Shown: positions 38,209 through 47,982 of the stretch, piece by piece
How positions within the stretch are numbered: position 1 is the first letter of the stretch
Layout: each line of letters opens with the position of its first letter
Source: Cryptomeria japonica
Taxonomy: Eukaryota > Streptophyta > Pinopsida > Cupressales > Cupressaceae
Direction: 5' to 3'
Assembly (NCBI RefSeq): GCF_030272615.1
Contig: NC_081412.1
Span: forward strand, 141,400,747 to 141,464,746
DNA: 64,000 nt
The notes under the pieces: model-generated
What the model saw: the letters and a program-made list of their open reading frames with translations, nothing else
What the model was told of the DNA's origin: nothing
Databases searched by the model: none
Made by a program: the position numbers and the translations under genes

Positions 38209-40177
38209 TCAAGTCTCTACCGGAGGGGCAGAAACTCCCAATCTATCTCTTAGGTACTCAAATGATTCCTTGGATAAAGGTTTAGTGAAAATATCTGCAA
38301 TCTTCTCTTTAGTGTTCACATAAACCAATCTAACTTCATTTTCTTCCACCTTCTCCTTCAAAAAGTTATACTTGATAGATATGTGCTTTGTTTTAGAATG
38401 AAATATCAGATTCTTTGATATATCAATAGCAGCAGAGTTATTATAGTGAATAACTACTGGTGCATCACAATCCACCTTTATATCCTTCAATATTTGCTTC
38501 ATCCATAAAACCTATGTACAATTAGTAGTAGCAAGAACATAATTAGCTTCAACAGTAGATAAAGAAGTACATGACCATTTCTTACTGATCCATGAAACCA
38601 ACTTCTTTCCAAGAAAGAAAGCTCCACTAGAAGTACTTTTCGGGTCATCAACATCTCCAGCCTAGTCAACATCTTTATATGCACATAAAGTAAAGTTACC
38701 ATCCTTAGGGTACCACAAAACATATTCTGATGTACCTTGCAAGTTTCTAAAAATCCTTTTCACTACTATCTCATGGTTTTCTCTAGAATTACTCTAAAAT
38801 CTTGAAACAATACAAATAGCATTCATAATGTCAAGCCTAGTCTCTGTTAAATAAATCAAACCTCCAATCATAGATTTGTATCTTGTAGGATTTACTGGTG
38901 CAAAAACATATTTTCTTGTCAATTTCTCCCTTGTAACCATAGGAGTACTTACCGATTTAGAATCTCCCATAACAAATTTATTCAATAATTCCTTAGCATA
39001 TTTAGTTTGATAGGTAAAAAAACCTTAGTCAGTCTCAGTAATCTACAAACCTAAGAAATTTTTTATCTCAGCAATCATAGACATCTCAAATTCTTTCTCC
39101 ATATTCTTAGAAAATTCTATGCATAACTTATCTTCACCTCCAAAAATAATGTCATCAACAAGTACTTCAATAATCAATATATCATCATCAGTGATTTAAT
39201 AATATAAATTGTTGTCAGCACTGCCCTTAGTAAAACCAAGCTTCAAAAGATATTTATCCAACCTTGCATACCAAGCTCTAGGTGCTTGTTTCAATCCATA
39301 TAAATCTTTCCTTAACCTGCAAACCATATCTGTATCATATGATAGTGAAAAACCATTAGGTTGCTCAATATAAACTTCCTCACCAAGATCCCCATTCAAA
39401 AATGCACATTTTACATCCATCTGATAGACCTTGTAGTTTTTAAAAGCAGCATAGGCAAGAAATAATCACATAGCTTCAATCCTAGCTACAAGTGAAAAAG
39501 TCTCTCAATAATCAATTCCTTCCTTCTGAGAATATCCTTTAAAAACCAATCTAGCCTTATTCCGTATAACTTGACCATCCTTGTTCAATTTATTTCTAAA
39601 ACCCATTTAGTTCCAATAACATTTTTATTTTTATGCCGGGGAACCAAGGTCCATGTGTTATTTTTCTCAATCTTATCTAATTATTCTTCCATAGCTTTCA
39701 ACCAATGTTCATTTTTACATGCTTCAATTACTGATACCAGTTCAACTTGCGAAATTAAACATACCTCATTAGTTGTCAATCTTCTTCTTGCCATCACTCC
39801 ATTGGTCTTATCCCCAATGATTTGACCTTCTGAATGATTCAATCTCACATAACTAGGGGTCTTTAGACTTTTTGTTCCTCTTCCCTATTCTTCAAGTATT
39901 GTAGAATTCTCCAATGTTGCTGGAGTAACTAGTTCAACTCTCTATTCCAATAAAGGTGCTACCGGTTCAGATATAATCATTTCCACTACCCGTTCCTTCT
40001 CCTAGACTCTGATTTGACATTAGCACTTTCCACAATTCTCTGCAATCTCTATTTAAAACATCTATATGCTTTGCTTTCATTAGAATAACCAAGAAATATG
40101 CCTTCATCCCATCTAGGATCAAATTTCCCAATAGTATCATCTCTCCCGATATAACATTTACTACCAAAAATTCTAAA
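38209..40177 (-). pseudogene. copia RNase H, reverse transcriptase and integrase C-terminus, element F-G (left piece)
   Basis: RNase H ends at 38209 (FTKPLSKESFEYLRDRLG). Reverse transcriptase follows with LVDDIIFGG near 39150 and ALYGLKQAPRAWY-type motifs (here [20 protein letters not shown]) near 39260-39310. The integrase C-terminal part runs to 40177, where the gag-only element has inserted. Frameshifts separate most blocks. The remainder is at 47983-50209. Confidence 0.88.
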
Positions 40178-40353
40178 ATACTTGTAGCATCCTAAAATTG
40201 TGACACTTGCAATTTTGACTGCATTTGGGTCTTCATGATGGCGGTGCAACATTGAACCTAAATGAAGACCCTGAAACTTGTTTACGACATCAAAAACTGC
40301 ATCTTTCTGCACATTGACCTGATCCTCCTTGCACCCTGTTGTCCCAGGAGGTG

Positions 40354-40442
40354 GGACCATGGCACCCAGAACCCTGGTCCCTCAGGACAATGGTGCCCAG
40401 CACCTTGGTCCTCTAGGACCATGGCGCCCAGCGCCCTGGTCC
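40354..40442. repeat. three palindromic 27-bp units, 31-bp period, in the 5' LTR
   Basis: Units at 40354-40380, 40385-40411 and 40416-40442, each opening with GGACCA or GGACAA and closing with TGGTCC around a GC-rich centre. They lie about 170 bp into the LTR, upstream of the TATA box, where retroelement enhancers usually sit. The 3' LTR copy is at 46907-46995. Confidence 0.88.
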
Positions 40443-40565
40443 CTGGCCCTATTTTGGGCCCGGTCTCTTGTTGGGCATTGGGTCTTCAAGTTTGGAATTT
40501 GGAAAATAATGTTCCTAGGTTGGCCTATGGTCGGAAAAATCAATCTCCTAACCCTAATTGACAAG

Positions 40566-40573
40566 TATATAAA
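40566..40573 (+). promoter_or_regulatory. TATA box of the gag-only element
   Basis: TATATAAA, identical in all three LTRs of this family (also 18282-18289 and 47119-47126), in the same context TTGACAAGTATATAAACTAC. Transcription would be expected to start about 30 bp downstream. Confidence 0.7.
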
Positions 40574-41432
40574 CTACATTTCCCCTCCCATTTGGATAGA
40601 GGTGTGAGAAACATATGTGTGCAAGAGGCAGAAGCGATAGACAAACATTCAAGCATTCAAGCATTCCTTCAAGCAATTGAGCATTCTAGGTCTCCATTCA
40701 AGGCTAGGTGTTGCATTCAAGACAAGGATTCAACCATTGAAGAGGAGATCACCTACAACATACAACATACAACATCATTACACCTTCGTATGTAAGAATA
40801 CAAACATTCTTACAACAAGGTATCAATACTTGATTACATTACAAACACTTACATTTACAACATTCTCATTTCTTGGTTAATTCCAAAGCTAGGGTTTGAC
40901 CTGAAGGTAAACCCCTAATCCCTAACCCCCCAATCGTCCTCTCTTTTTTGTGTGTAGGTTGCAAGTACACAGCTGTAATTGAAGATCTAGAATCCTTGTG
41001 CAGAGATGAATAGATCCCCCTTCGTTTTCACGGATTTTTTGGAGGACCGTGTGCACTCCGGGTGCCATTGTCCTGTCAAATTTTGTTCAAACTTGTAGGA
41101 CAGCATCGTCTTGACATTTTACTACTAATTTCAGGTCCACAGCTTCATCCCGTGTCTCTATCTCCATCTACAAGTGAATCTTTCCTACTTTTACATACAC
41201 TCCTAGTTCAATCCTTCTATCTACATTCTTTACAAAAGAGGGTATCCTTGTTGTCTCAACCCTTGAAACTCATTTAGAATTCAATCTTGCATTATGTGGG
41301 ATTGGATCTTGTGAGTTTCAACCCGTCTTTTGAATGTAAAGTCTCTCCTAAGTGAAAACCATCAATCCTAGTGACCTCCTTTCTCTCTCCTTGGAGTGGG
41401 GGAACACCTAGGGTTCAATTTTTCGCTTTACA

Positions 41433-42804
41433 TTTTGGTGAACCCGATGTGAACATCCTAATTCTGATTATTCATGGTTAGATCTGAAAAATTTGCTTCC
41501 TTAATTACATTTCCATGTTTGATCTTTTGCAAATTTTAGAGGTTAATTGCATAAAAACCCTAAATTTTCTTTTTCGTAATTAAGCTTGTGAAATGTTTAA
41601 TTGTTAATGCTTGTTTTAGATCTACCCTTCTATTGCAAATTTTCAATTCATATTTGTGCTTTAATTCTGAAAATTAAGTGGTTAAGTGTCAAAACCCTAA
41701 TTTTTAAAACCCTCTTGATTCAACCTTTGACCGATGATTTCACTAATCAAAACACCTCCAAATCAGCTGTAACTTTGGATTCTGCAACAAAATCATAATA
41801 TCTCTCATCCCTGAAAATTTTGAAAAAAGTTGCGAGGACCATGTGCACCCCGAGCGCCATTGTCCCCGACATTTTTTCTGAAATTTCGGGAACTAGATCT
41901 TACTGTATTTTTCTGCTAGAATCCAGAATCTTGGCTGATTTCATCAATTCTAACACTTTCAAAATTATAGTCAAAGTTGGTCTAGTGATTGCTTGGATTA
42001 AGGGTTTTAATCATTCAAAAATTGTTGAAATTGAAATTCGTGTCAAAATTGTGTTTCTTACTGTCCTAAATTTGAAAAGTGTGTTGGCATTCATTCGAAA
42101 TTTCAGTGCTTTATTCAAATTTTTGCAGTTTGTGACTTTTGAAATTAAGTGTTTAATTGTGACAACTTTGATTTCCGCTTTCAAAATTGAATTTTGCATG
42201 AAATTGAGTCAACTTTTAAATTTCAAAGCATGCATTGCTTTTAGTATTCCCTCTAAAATCATAAAATTCAAAATTTTAGTTTCCCTCTCTTTTTCAAAAT
42301 TCAAATTTTGCATTTTTCAACAATCTTGGTAGGGTTCAATGTTGAGATTGCAACTTTAATTTGGCCTATCTACAGATTGTAAAATCACTCAATTTTTTCA
42401 GATTAGCTTTAAAATCATCATAACTTTCATCCCTGAAAATTTTGAAAAAAGTTGCGAGGACCGTGTGCACTCCGTTCGCCACGATCCCCGACATTTTTTT
42501 CTAAAATTTTGGGAGATTGTCATGATTGCATTTAACAGCTTAACTCTAGGAGATTGGCTGATTTTATTGAAATTTGCTACCTCTAAATTTGAAAATAAAT
42601 TCAAAATTCAAGATTTCAATTTTCAAGATAACAATTAAAATTAAGTGCTACCCCCTTGGCCCTAATTTTCAATTGTGCCTACCTTTCTTGGAAGTTGTGT
42701 TTCCCTCTTCTTTCACAAAGTTCAAATTGGATAATCATTATCTCATTGTTCAATTTTGCCAACTTTATTTTCAAAATTCAAAATCTTCTCTCTCTCTCTA
42801 GTGC
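41433..42804 (+). other. 5' leader of the gag-only element with internal direct repeat
   Basis: Noncoding leader rich in TTTTCAAAATT-like runs. Two direct repeats of about 105 bp (41788-41892 and 42410-42515) each contain TCATCCCTGAAAATTTTG and a GAGGACC...GCGCCA-like block that also occurs once in each LTR. A 170-codon frame (41820-42332) overlaps the first repeat. Its low-complexity composition and lack of any known domain suggest it is not a gene. Confidence 0.7.
41436..41454 (+). other. primer-binding site of the gag-only element
   Basis: TGGTGAACCCGATGTGAAC starts three bases after the 5' LTR. The TGG start and spacing fit a tRNA 3'-end complement. It is not the initiator-Met site used by the copia elements. 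I cannot name the tRNA with confidence. Confidence 0.7.
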
Positions 42805-45144
42805 ATGAGTTTTACAACAATAAGCCCTACTTACACTATTCCTATTAGACGAAGCCTTAGAATTAAGTCTTTCCAAGGTTTAATTACTGAGGAGATGGAA
42901 CCTAATTTGAATGGCCTTTTTAACGAGGACATGGGTAATTCCTCTAATCCTCTTAATGATGAAGAATCTCTCCATGAGGTTTCTGTAGAACAACTTTCAA
43001 AATTGGATAATCAATTTGATGATTTTCAGCAATGGATGTCTCAAGAATACCCCAATAGTGAAGCTCTTCCATTAATTGAGGGTCTAAAACATATGGTTCA
43101 AAGTGATAAGAATGGAATTGCTATTTTGCGTAGTATTGCACACATTGTGGATTCAAATGTGATGCCTATGAAGAGTTGTGCCGAAACTTTAGGTTATACA
43201 CAACCTCCTACTCAAGTCAATCATTCTATTCCTTTGACAACTTCTATTGCTAGTATACCTACTTTTACATCAAACATAATGACTACTTCAATACAAAACA
43301 TTTCACCTATGATCACCAGTTATGGGGGCAATCCTTCTTCTTCAATCAACCCTCTTCCTTCATTCAATCCAACTTCTTCATTCATTCCTTCAATGAGTGT
43401 CCCTATTACATCTCCACAAATGAACATGATGCAAGGGGGCAATTTATTTAACCATTCCATTCCTCCTTGTAGTGTTCCTTCTTTCCAATCATCTCCTATG
43501 ACTAACCATCATAGTGTCTTGCCACCTTACTCTCAATCAATACCTTCTTTCAATAACATAATACCTCCATCACAATCTAACATGTCTAATATGAACTCTT
43601 CGACTGAAGTGACCATTAACAATCTTACACAAACTGTCTCTTCTTTACAGCAACAAATTGCCTCTATGAATCAATCTAAGTTTAGTGTGTCCACATTTGA
43701 TGTTGCGAGCCCACTTTCTCTTGACATTGTTCGAGCTATCCCTCCTAAGCATGTTGAAATCCCGCAATTGGAGCTTTATAATGGTAAAGGTGATCCTCTA
43801 ACACATGTTAAGACCTTTCAAACAATATGTACCGATTTTGCTCATGACCAAAGGTTGCTTGCAAAACTGTTTACTAGAACATTAAGAGATAAGGCTCCAC
43901 AATGGTATTGCTCATTGCCTTCCTATTCTATCACTTCTTTCCAACAACTTGCAAATGCTTTTATTCAACAATTTCAAAACAATATAGGTCCTAAAGTTAC
44001 TTTGATTGATTTAATGCATTGTAAACAAGGTGTTAAAGAAAAAGTGACTGATTTCATTGGTAGATATAAGCATTTGTGTGCTCAAATTTCTTTTCCAGTA
44101 CCTGACAATGATATTCAAAGAATCTTTATTTCTAATTTACAAAAAGATATTAGAGAAAAACTTTTGTTTTCTGAGTTTACTTCTTTCCAACAGTTGTGTG
44201 CAACTCTTCACAATTATCAACTGACTATGAGTCAAATGGAACAAGCAAATCCTATGGCTCTGAGTGATAAGGGTGATAGTAGTCAACAACCATTTGGGAA
44301 GTTTAAACCAAATAGAGGGTTCATCAAGTTCAATGAAAACATCACCAACAACAATGTGAATGTAGCATCAAGTGTGAATGATAAAGGCAACACATCTGTA
44401 GCTCTTCCTAACCAAAATCTTAAGATTTTTACTGATCCATTACCTTCTCATACCTCTAATGTGATTGAGACTAACGATTCCTCTTTCTCACCTAATGGCC
44501 TTGTGTCTATGACTCCGAATGTGGTTAACTTTGTAGAGCAACAGAAAATCCCTAAAGAGCCTTCCATCACATTTGATTCCAGTGAAACTATCTGGGCACC
44601 TGATGGTCCTTTATATATAGTTGCAAAAGTCAAGAATACACCTTGTCATGGAGTGCTTATTGATCCTTCTTGCATGGTAAATGTCATTACTGAAGAATTT
44701 CTTTTTACTTTGCAATTGAATCAAGTGATCTATGACAAAATGAATGTGGTTGTGAAACTATTTGATGCATTTTCTTCTCCTGCAATTGGTTCTATTACAT
44801 TACCTATTGAGGTCCATAACAAATCCCTTGATGTGAGCTTTGCTGATATTCCATCATCCGAACAATTTAGTGTGAAGCTAGGCTATCCTTTGCTATCTTT
44901 CATGAAAGCTATTACTTCTCCTATTCACAAGTGTTTGAAATTTCCCCATAATGGTGAAGTTGTTACTGTCAATCATAGTCTCTTTAAACCAGCTGAAAGA
45001 ACTTCTAGCGTTCCTATTGATTATTTTTGGCCTAAACAATTTCAATCTCTTCCACCGCAAAGTGATCATCTTTTCAAATCTTATCAAAAGTGGAAAAAAG
45101 ATATGATCCTATCTCTAAGTGAACCTAGAACACCCAAAATTTGA
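42805..45144 (+). CDS. Gag polyprotein with degenerate protease-like domain, 779 aa
   Basis: The longest uninterrupted frame in the window. Residues 1-130 are mixed with an acidic stretch and a basic RRSLRIK. Residues 130-270 are Ser/Pro/Asn/Gln-rich and probably disordered. A short coiled coil (INNLTQTVSSLQQQIASM) lies near 270-290. A retrotrans_gag domain spans about 315-480 (LELYNGKGDPLTHVKTFQ, then DKAPQWYCSLPS). No CCHC knuckle follows. Residues about 600-740 resemble a retropepsin fold (VLIDPSCMVNVI), but the DTG/DSG triad is DPS at residue 620, so catalysis is doubtful. The role would be capsid formation and RNA packaging in cytoplasmic particles. The start is the first ATG of the open frame, downstream of a CT-rich tract. 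The frame is intact although the LTRs have diverged by several percent. Confidence 0.85.
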   Translation: MSFTTISPTYTIPIRRSLRIKSFQGLITEEMEPNLNGLFNEDMGNSSNPLNDEESLHEVSVEQLSKLDNQFDDFQQWMSQEYPNSEALPLIEGLKHMVQSDKNGIAILRSIAHIVDSNVMPMKSCAETLGYTQPPTQVNHSIPLTTSIASIPTFTSNIMTTSIQNISPMITSYGGNPSSSINPLPSFNPTSSFIPSMSVPITSPQMNMMQGGNLFNHSIPPCSVPSFQSSPMTNHHSVLPPYSQSIPSFNNIIPPSQSNMSNMNSSTEVTINNLTQTVSSLQQQIASMNQSKFSVSTFDVASPLSLDIVRAIPPKHVEIPQLELYNGKGDPLTHVKTFQTICTDFAHDQRLLAKLFTRTLRDKAPQWYCSLPSYSITSFQQLANAFIQQFQNNIGPKVTLIDLMHCKQGVKEKVTDFIGRYKHLCAQISFPVPDNDIQRIFISNLQKDIREKLLFSEFTSFQQLCATLHNYQLTMSQMEQANPMALSDKGDSSQQPFGKFKPNRGFIKFNENITNNNVNVASSVNDKGNTSVALPNQNLKIFTDPLPSHTSNVIETNDSSFSPNGLVSMTPNVVNFVEQQKIPKEPSITFDSSETIWAPDGPLYIVAKVKNTPCHGVLIDPSCMVNVITEEFLFTLQLNQVIYDKMNVVVKLFDAFSSPAIGSITLPIEVHNKSLDVSFADIPSSEQFSVKLGYPLLSFMKAITSPIHKCLKFPHNGEVVTVNHSLFKPAERTSSVPIDYFWPKQFQSLPPQSDHLFKSYQKWKKDMILSLSEPRTPKI

Positions 45145-45982
45145 TATTCCTATCATTCTTGAGAAGGAAGTTCTTCCTTTGAAAGATAAAAATAATGTCT
45201 TTCCTCAAGAAGATTCCCAACCCATCCCTATGGATGTGACTATGTCTATGTCTAATAAACTTTCTAAAGGTAGACCTATACCTCCTCATCATGATGGACT
45301 TGGTCTCCTTCCTAAACTAGATATTCCTCCTTTATATGGAGCAGTTCCTCCTCCTTCCTCTTATAGAGAGAAGAGATCTTCCTCTCCTCCTATCGTACAA
45401 CCTAAGAGACCACAACCTAAACACCCAAGTGATAAGGATGAGAACATTCCTCCTCCTCAATCTTCTCAACTTCCTACTAAGACTAGACGAAATCATTCTA
45501 CGCGTGAACGCTAACGAAAGCATCATCTTAGAGCTCGTGCAACCACTTCTCAAACTTTGCAATCCCCTAAGACACCTTCAACTAGCATTATTCCATTTTC
45601 TCCTCAGCCGAAAATTGAGTCAAAATCTCCTAAACATAGAATGCACGATGGTTTTGATCCTGTGCGAGTTAAAGATCCTATTTCTATAAATCTTGATGAT
45701 GATATAGATGAAAATGTTATTCATGATGAAAATGTTACTCCTCTTGCTTCTGATAGTGAATATGAATATGTTGATGTTGATAACCATTTATCTAATGAAT
45801 TTTCTAAAGCACTTATCCTAGCTCCTAGACAAGAACAATGTGGCTTGGAACATGAACATAGCCCTTGTTTGGATCTTGTGATAGCTCCATCTGCTGTGTT
45901 GGATGTTCCTCCTCTAGTGTGTTTCCTGCCTTCCCGAAATATTGATCAGCAAGATCGGGGGGTGGATGACGTGCTAGACTAG
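45119..45982 (+). pseudogene. proline-rich second ORF of the gag-only element
   Basis: It overlaps the end of gag by 26 bases in the +1 frame, has no ATG of its own at the overlap, and is broken by one TAA at about 45511. The product is Pro/Ser-rich and basic (REKRSSSPPIVQPKRPQPKH) and then acidic (LDDDIDENVIHDENV), with no known domain. It may be a former extension of the polyprotein, cut off by a one-base indel or read by frameshifting, or a remnant of the parent element's region upstream of pol. Confidence 0.5.
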
Positions 45983-46735
45983 TTTCATTAGCATAGCAGA
46001 CTCTCTCCTCCTCTCTTGATCTCTTTTGTTACTTCTTCTATGTGTTATTCCCATTCTTCTATTTGTTGTCCTTAGTGTTGTCTACTTGAGGATGATGCAA
46101 AGCATTGAGATCTCTTTTGGTCTCTCTCATGTTGACTCAAAAGACACATGTGTTCCCTTCTTCTAGGTGACCTTCCTTGATTGGAGAATGAAGAACAATT
46201 ATGCATACATACATATGATATACATGAATTATCATACAACATATTGACCCCAAGGAAAGCGAAGTCACCTCGTGCTTTTTGTTTTGTGTCTATTATCCTT
46301 GGGTTTATCTCACACTTGGGGGCTAAATATTTGTGATAACATGCTCCTTTCCCTTCTCATTTCTTATGTGTATCACTACCTTAAAGCAATCACCCCCGAT
46401 GAGGCATGTGCTATCGCTTTAACGTAGGGGGCATACACTCCGTTCATATCTCTTCAGGATACTTGAAAATTTCTTGCCTAACTTAGCTTTGCCTTGAAAA
46501 TTTTTGGTATTTTTCTTGCATGACACATAGTGAGGGAACCTTACTATTGACAGTCATGGTTCTCCCTCGTGATCTTCCCTTTTACTTTGTCAATCGAAGT
46601 CATAAGATCCTTAGTCCACTGGGGGCTTGGTGTATCTTGCCTCTTTGACGTGGTGAAAGTTTTTCAATGTTGTTTCCTTTTACTTTACCGGAAGTATGGG
46701 CATACACTTATACTCCCACTAAAGTGGGGGCTAAA
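45983..46735 (+). other. 3' noncoding region and polypurine tract of the gag-only element
   Basis: No coding capacity is recognised. GTAGGGGGCATACACTCC (about 46424-46441) and AAAGTGGGGGCTAAA (46721-46735) are purine-rich. The second abuts the 3' LTR and is the polypurine tract. CACTTGGGGGCTAAA near 46314-46328 is a further look-alike. Confidence 0.7.
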
Positions 46736-47977
46736 TGTAGCATCGTAAAATTGTGACACTTGAAATTTCAACTGCATTTGGGTCTTCATGATGGCGGTGC
46801 AATGTTGAACATGTATGAAGACCCTAAAACCTATTTACGACATCAAAAACTGCATCTTTCTGCACCTTCGCCTGATCCTCCTTGCACCCTACTGTCCCGG
46901 GAGGTGGGACCATGGTGCCCAATGCCCTGGTCCCTCAGGACCATGGTGCCCAGCACCCTAGTCCTCTAGGACCATGGCACCCAGCACCTTGGTCCCTGGC
47001 CCTATTTTGGGCCCAGTCTCTTGTTGGGCATCGAGTCTTCAAGTTTGCAATTTGGAAAATAATGCTCCTAGGTCGGCCTCAGGTCAGAAAAATCAGTCTC
47101 CTAACCCTAATTGACAAGTATATAAACTACATTTCCCCTCCCATTTGGATAGAGGTGTGAGAAACATATGTGTGTAAGAGGTGGAAGCAATAGACAAACA
47201 TTCAAGCATTCAAGCATTCCTTCAAGCAATTGAGCATTCTAGGTCTCCATTCAAGGCCAGGTGTTGCATTCAAGACAAGGATTCAACCATTGAAGAGGAG
47301 ATCACCTACAACATACAACATCATTACACCTTCACATGTAAGAATACAAACATTCTTACAACAAGGTATCAATACTTGATTACATTACAAACACTTACAT
47401 TTATAGCATTCTCATTTCTTGGTTAATTCCAAAACCAAGGTTTGACCTGAAGGCAAACCCCTAATCCCTAACCCCCCAATCACCCTCTCTTTTCTGTGTG
47501 TAGGTTGTAGGTACGCGGCTGTAATTGAAGATCTGGAATCCTTGTGTAGAGACGAACAGATCCCCCTTCATTTCGTGGATTTTTCAGAGGACCGTGTGCA
47601 CTCCAGGTGCCATCGTACCATCAACTTTCGTTCAAACTTGTAGGACAACATCGTCTTGACATTTTACTACTAATTTCAGGTCCACAGCTTCATCCTGTGT
47701 CTCTATCTCCGTCTACAAGCGAATCTTTCCTACTTTTACATACACTCCTAGTTCAATCCTTCTATCGACATTCTTTACAAAAGAGGTTATCCTTGTTGTC
47801 TCAACCCTTGAAACTCATTTAGAATTCAATCTTGCATTGTGTGGGATTGGATCTTGTGAGTTTCAATCCCTCTTTTGAATGTAAAGTCTCTCCTAAGTGA
47901 AAACCGTCAATCCTAGTGACCTCCTTTCTCTCTCCTTGGAGTGGGGGAACACCTAGGGTTCAATTTTCTGCTTTACA
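46736..47977 (+). repeat. 3' LTR of the gag-only element
   Basis: 1242 bp, from TGTAGCATCG to CTTTACA. Palindromic units at 46907-46933, 46938-46964 and 46969-46995, a TATA box at 47119-47126 and a GAGGACC motif at 47587-47620. It is followed by the target duplication ATACT and the resumed copia integrase. Confidence 0.93.
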
Positions 47978-47982
47978 ATACT

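Larger units (their letters stand above)
40183..41432 (+). repeat. 5' LTR of the gag-only element
   Basis: 1250 bp, from TGTAGCATCC to CTTTACA. It contains three palindromic units (40354-40442), a TATA box (40566-40573) and a GAGGACC motif (41041-41073). Open frames across the palindromes are by-products of the repeat and not genes. The two LTRs differ by several percent by eye, more in the first 200 bp. Confidence 0.93.
40183..47977 (+). mobile_element. non-autonomous gag-only LTR retrotransposon (TR-GAG type)
   Basis: Two LTRs of about 1.25 kb in direct orientation enclose 5303 bp, flanked by a perfect target duplication ATACT (40178-40182 and 47978-47982). The other copia copies give the empty site (GAAATACTTAACTGTAGG). 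The inside has a tRNA primer site, a 1.37-kb leader, a gag with degenerate protease-like domain, a short proline-rich ORF, a noncoding 3' part and a polypurine tract. No reverse transcriptase, RNase H or integrase motif is present on either strand. It would need another element's enzymes to move. The gag domain is of the Ty3/gypsy retrotrans_gag type, so the parent is probably a gypsy-class element. A solo LTR of the same family lies at 17900-19159. Confidence 0.88.

Noticed and set aside
41436-41454. Naming the primer tRNA of the gag-only element
   Set aside because: The site looks genuine, but I could not match it to a specific tRNA with confidence.
41820-42332. 170-codon frame in the leader of the gag-only element as a gene
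   Set aside because: Low-complexity Phe/Ile/Lys-rich translation, overlap with a noncoding direct repeat and no known domain.
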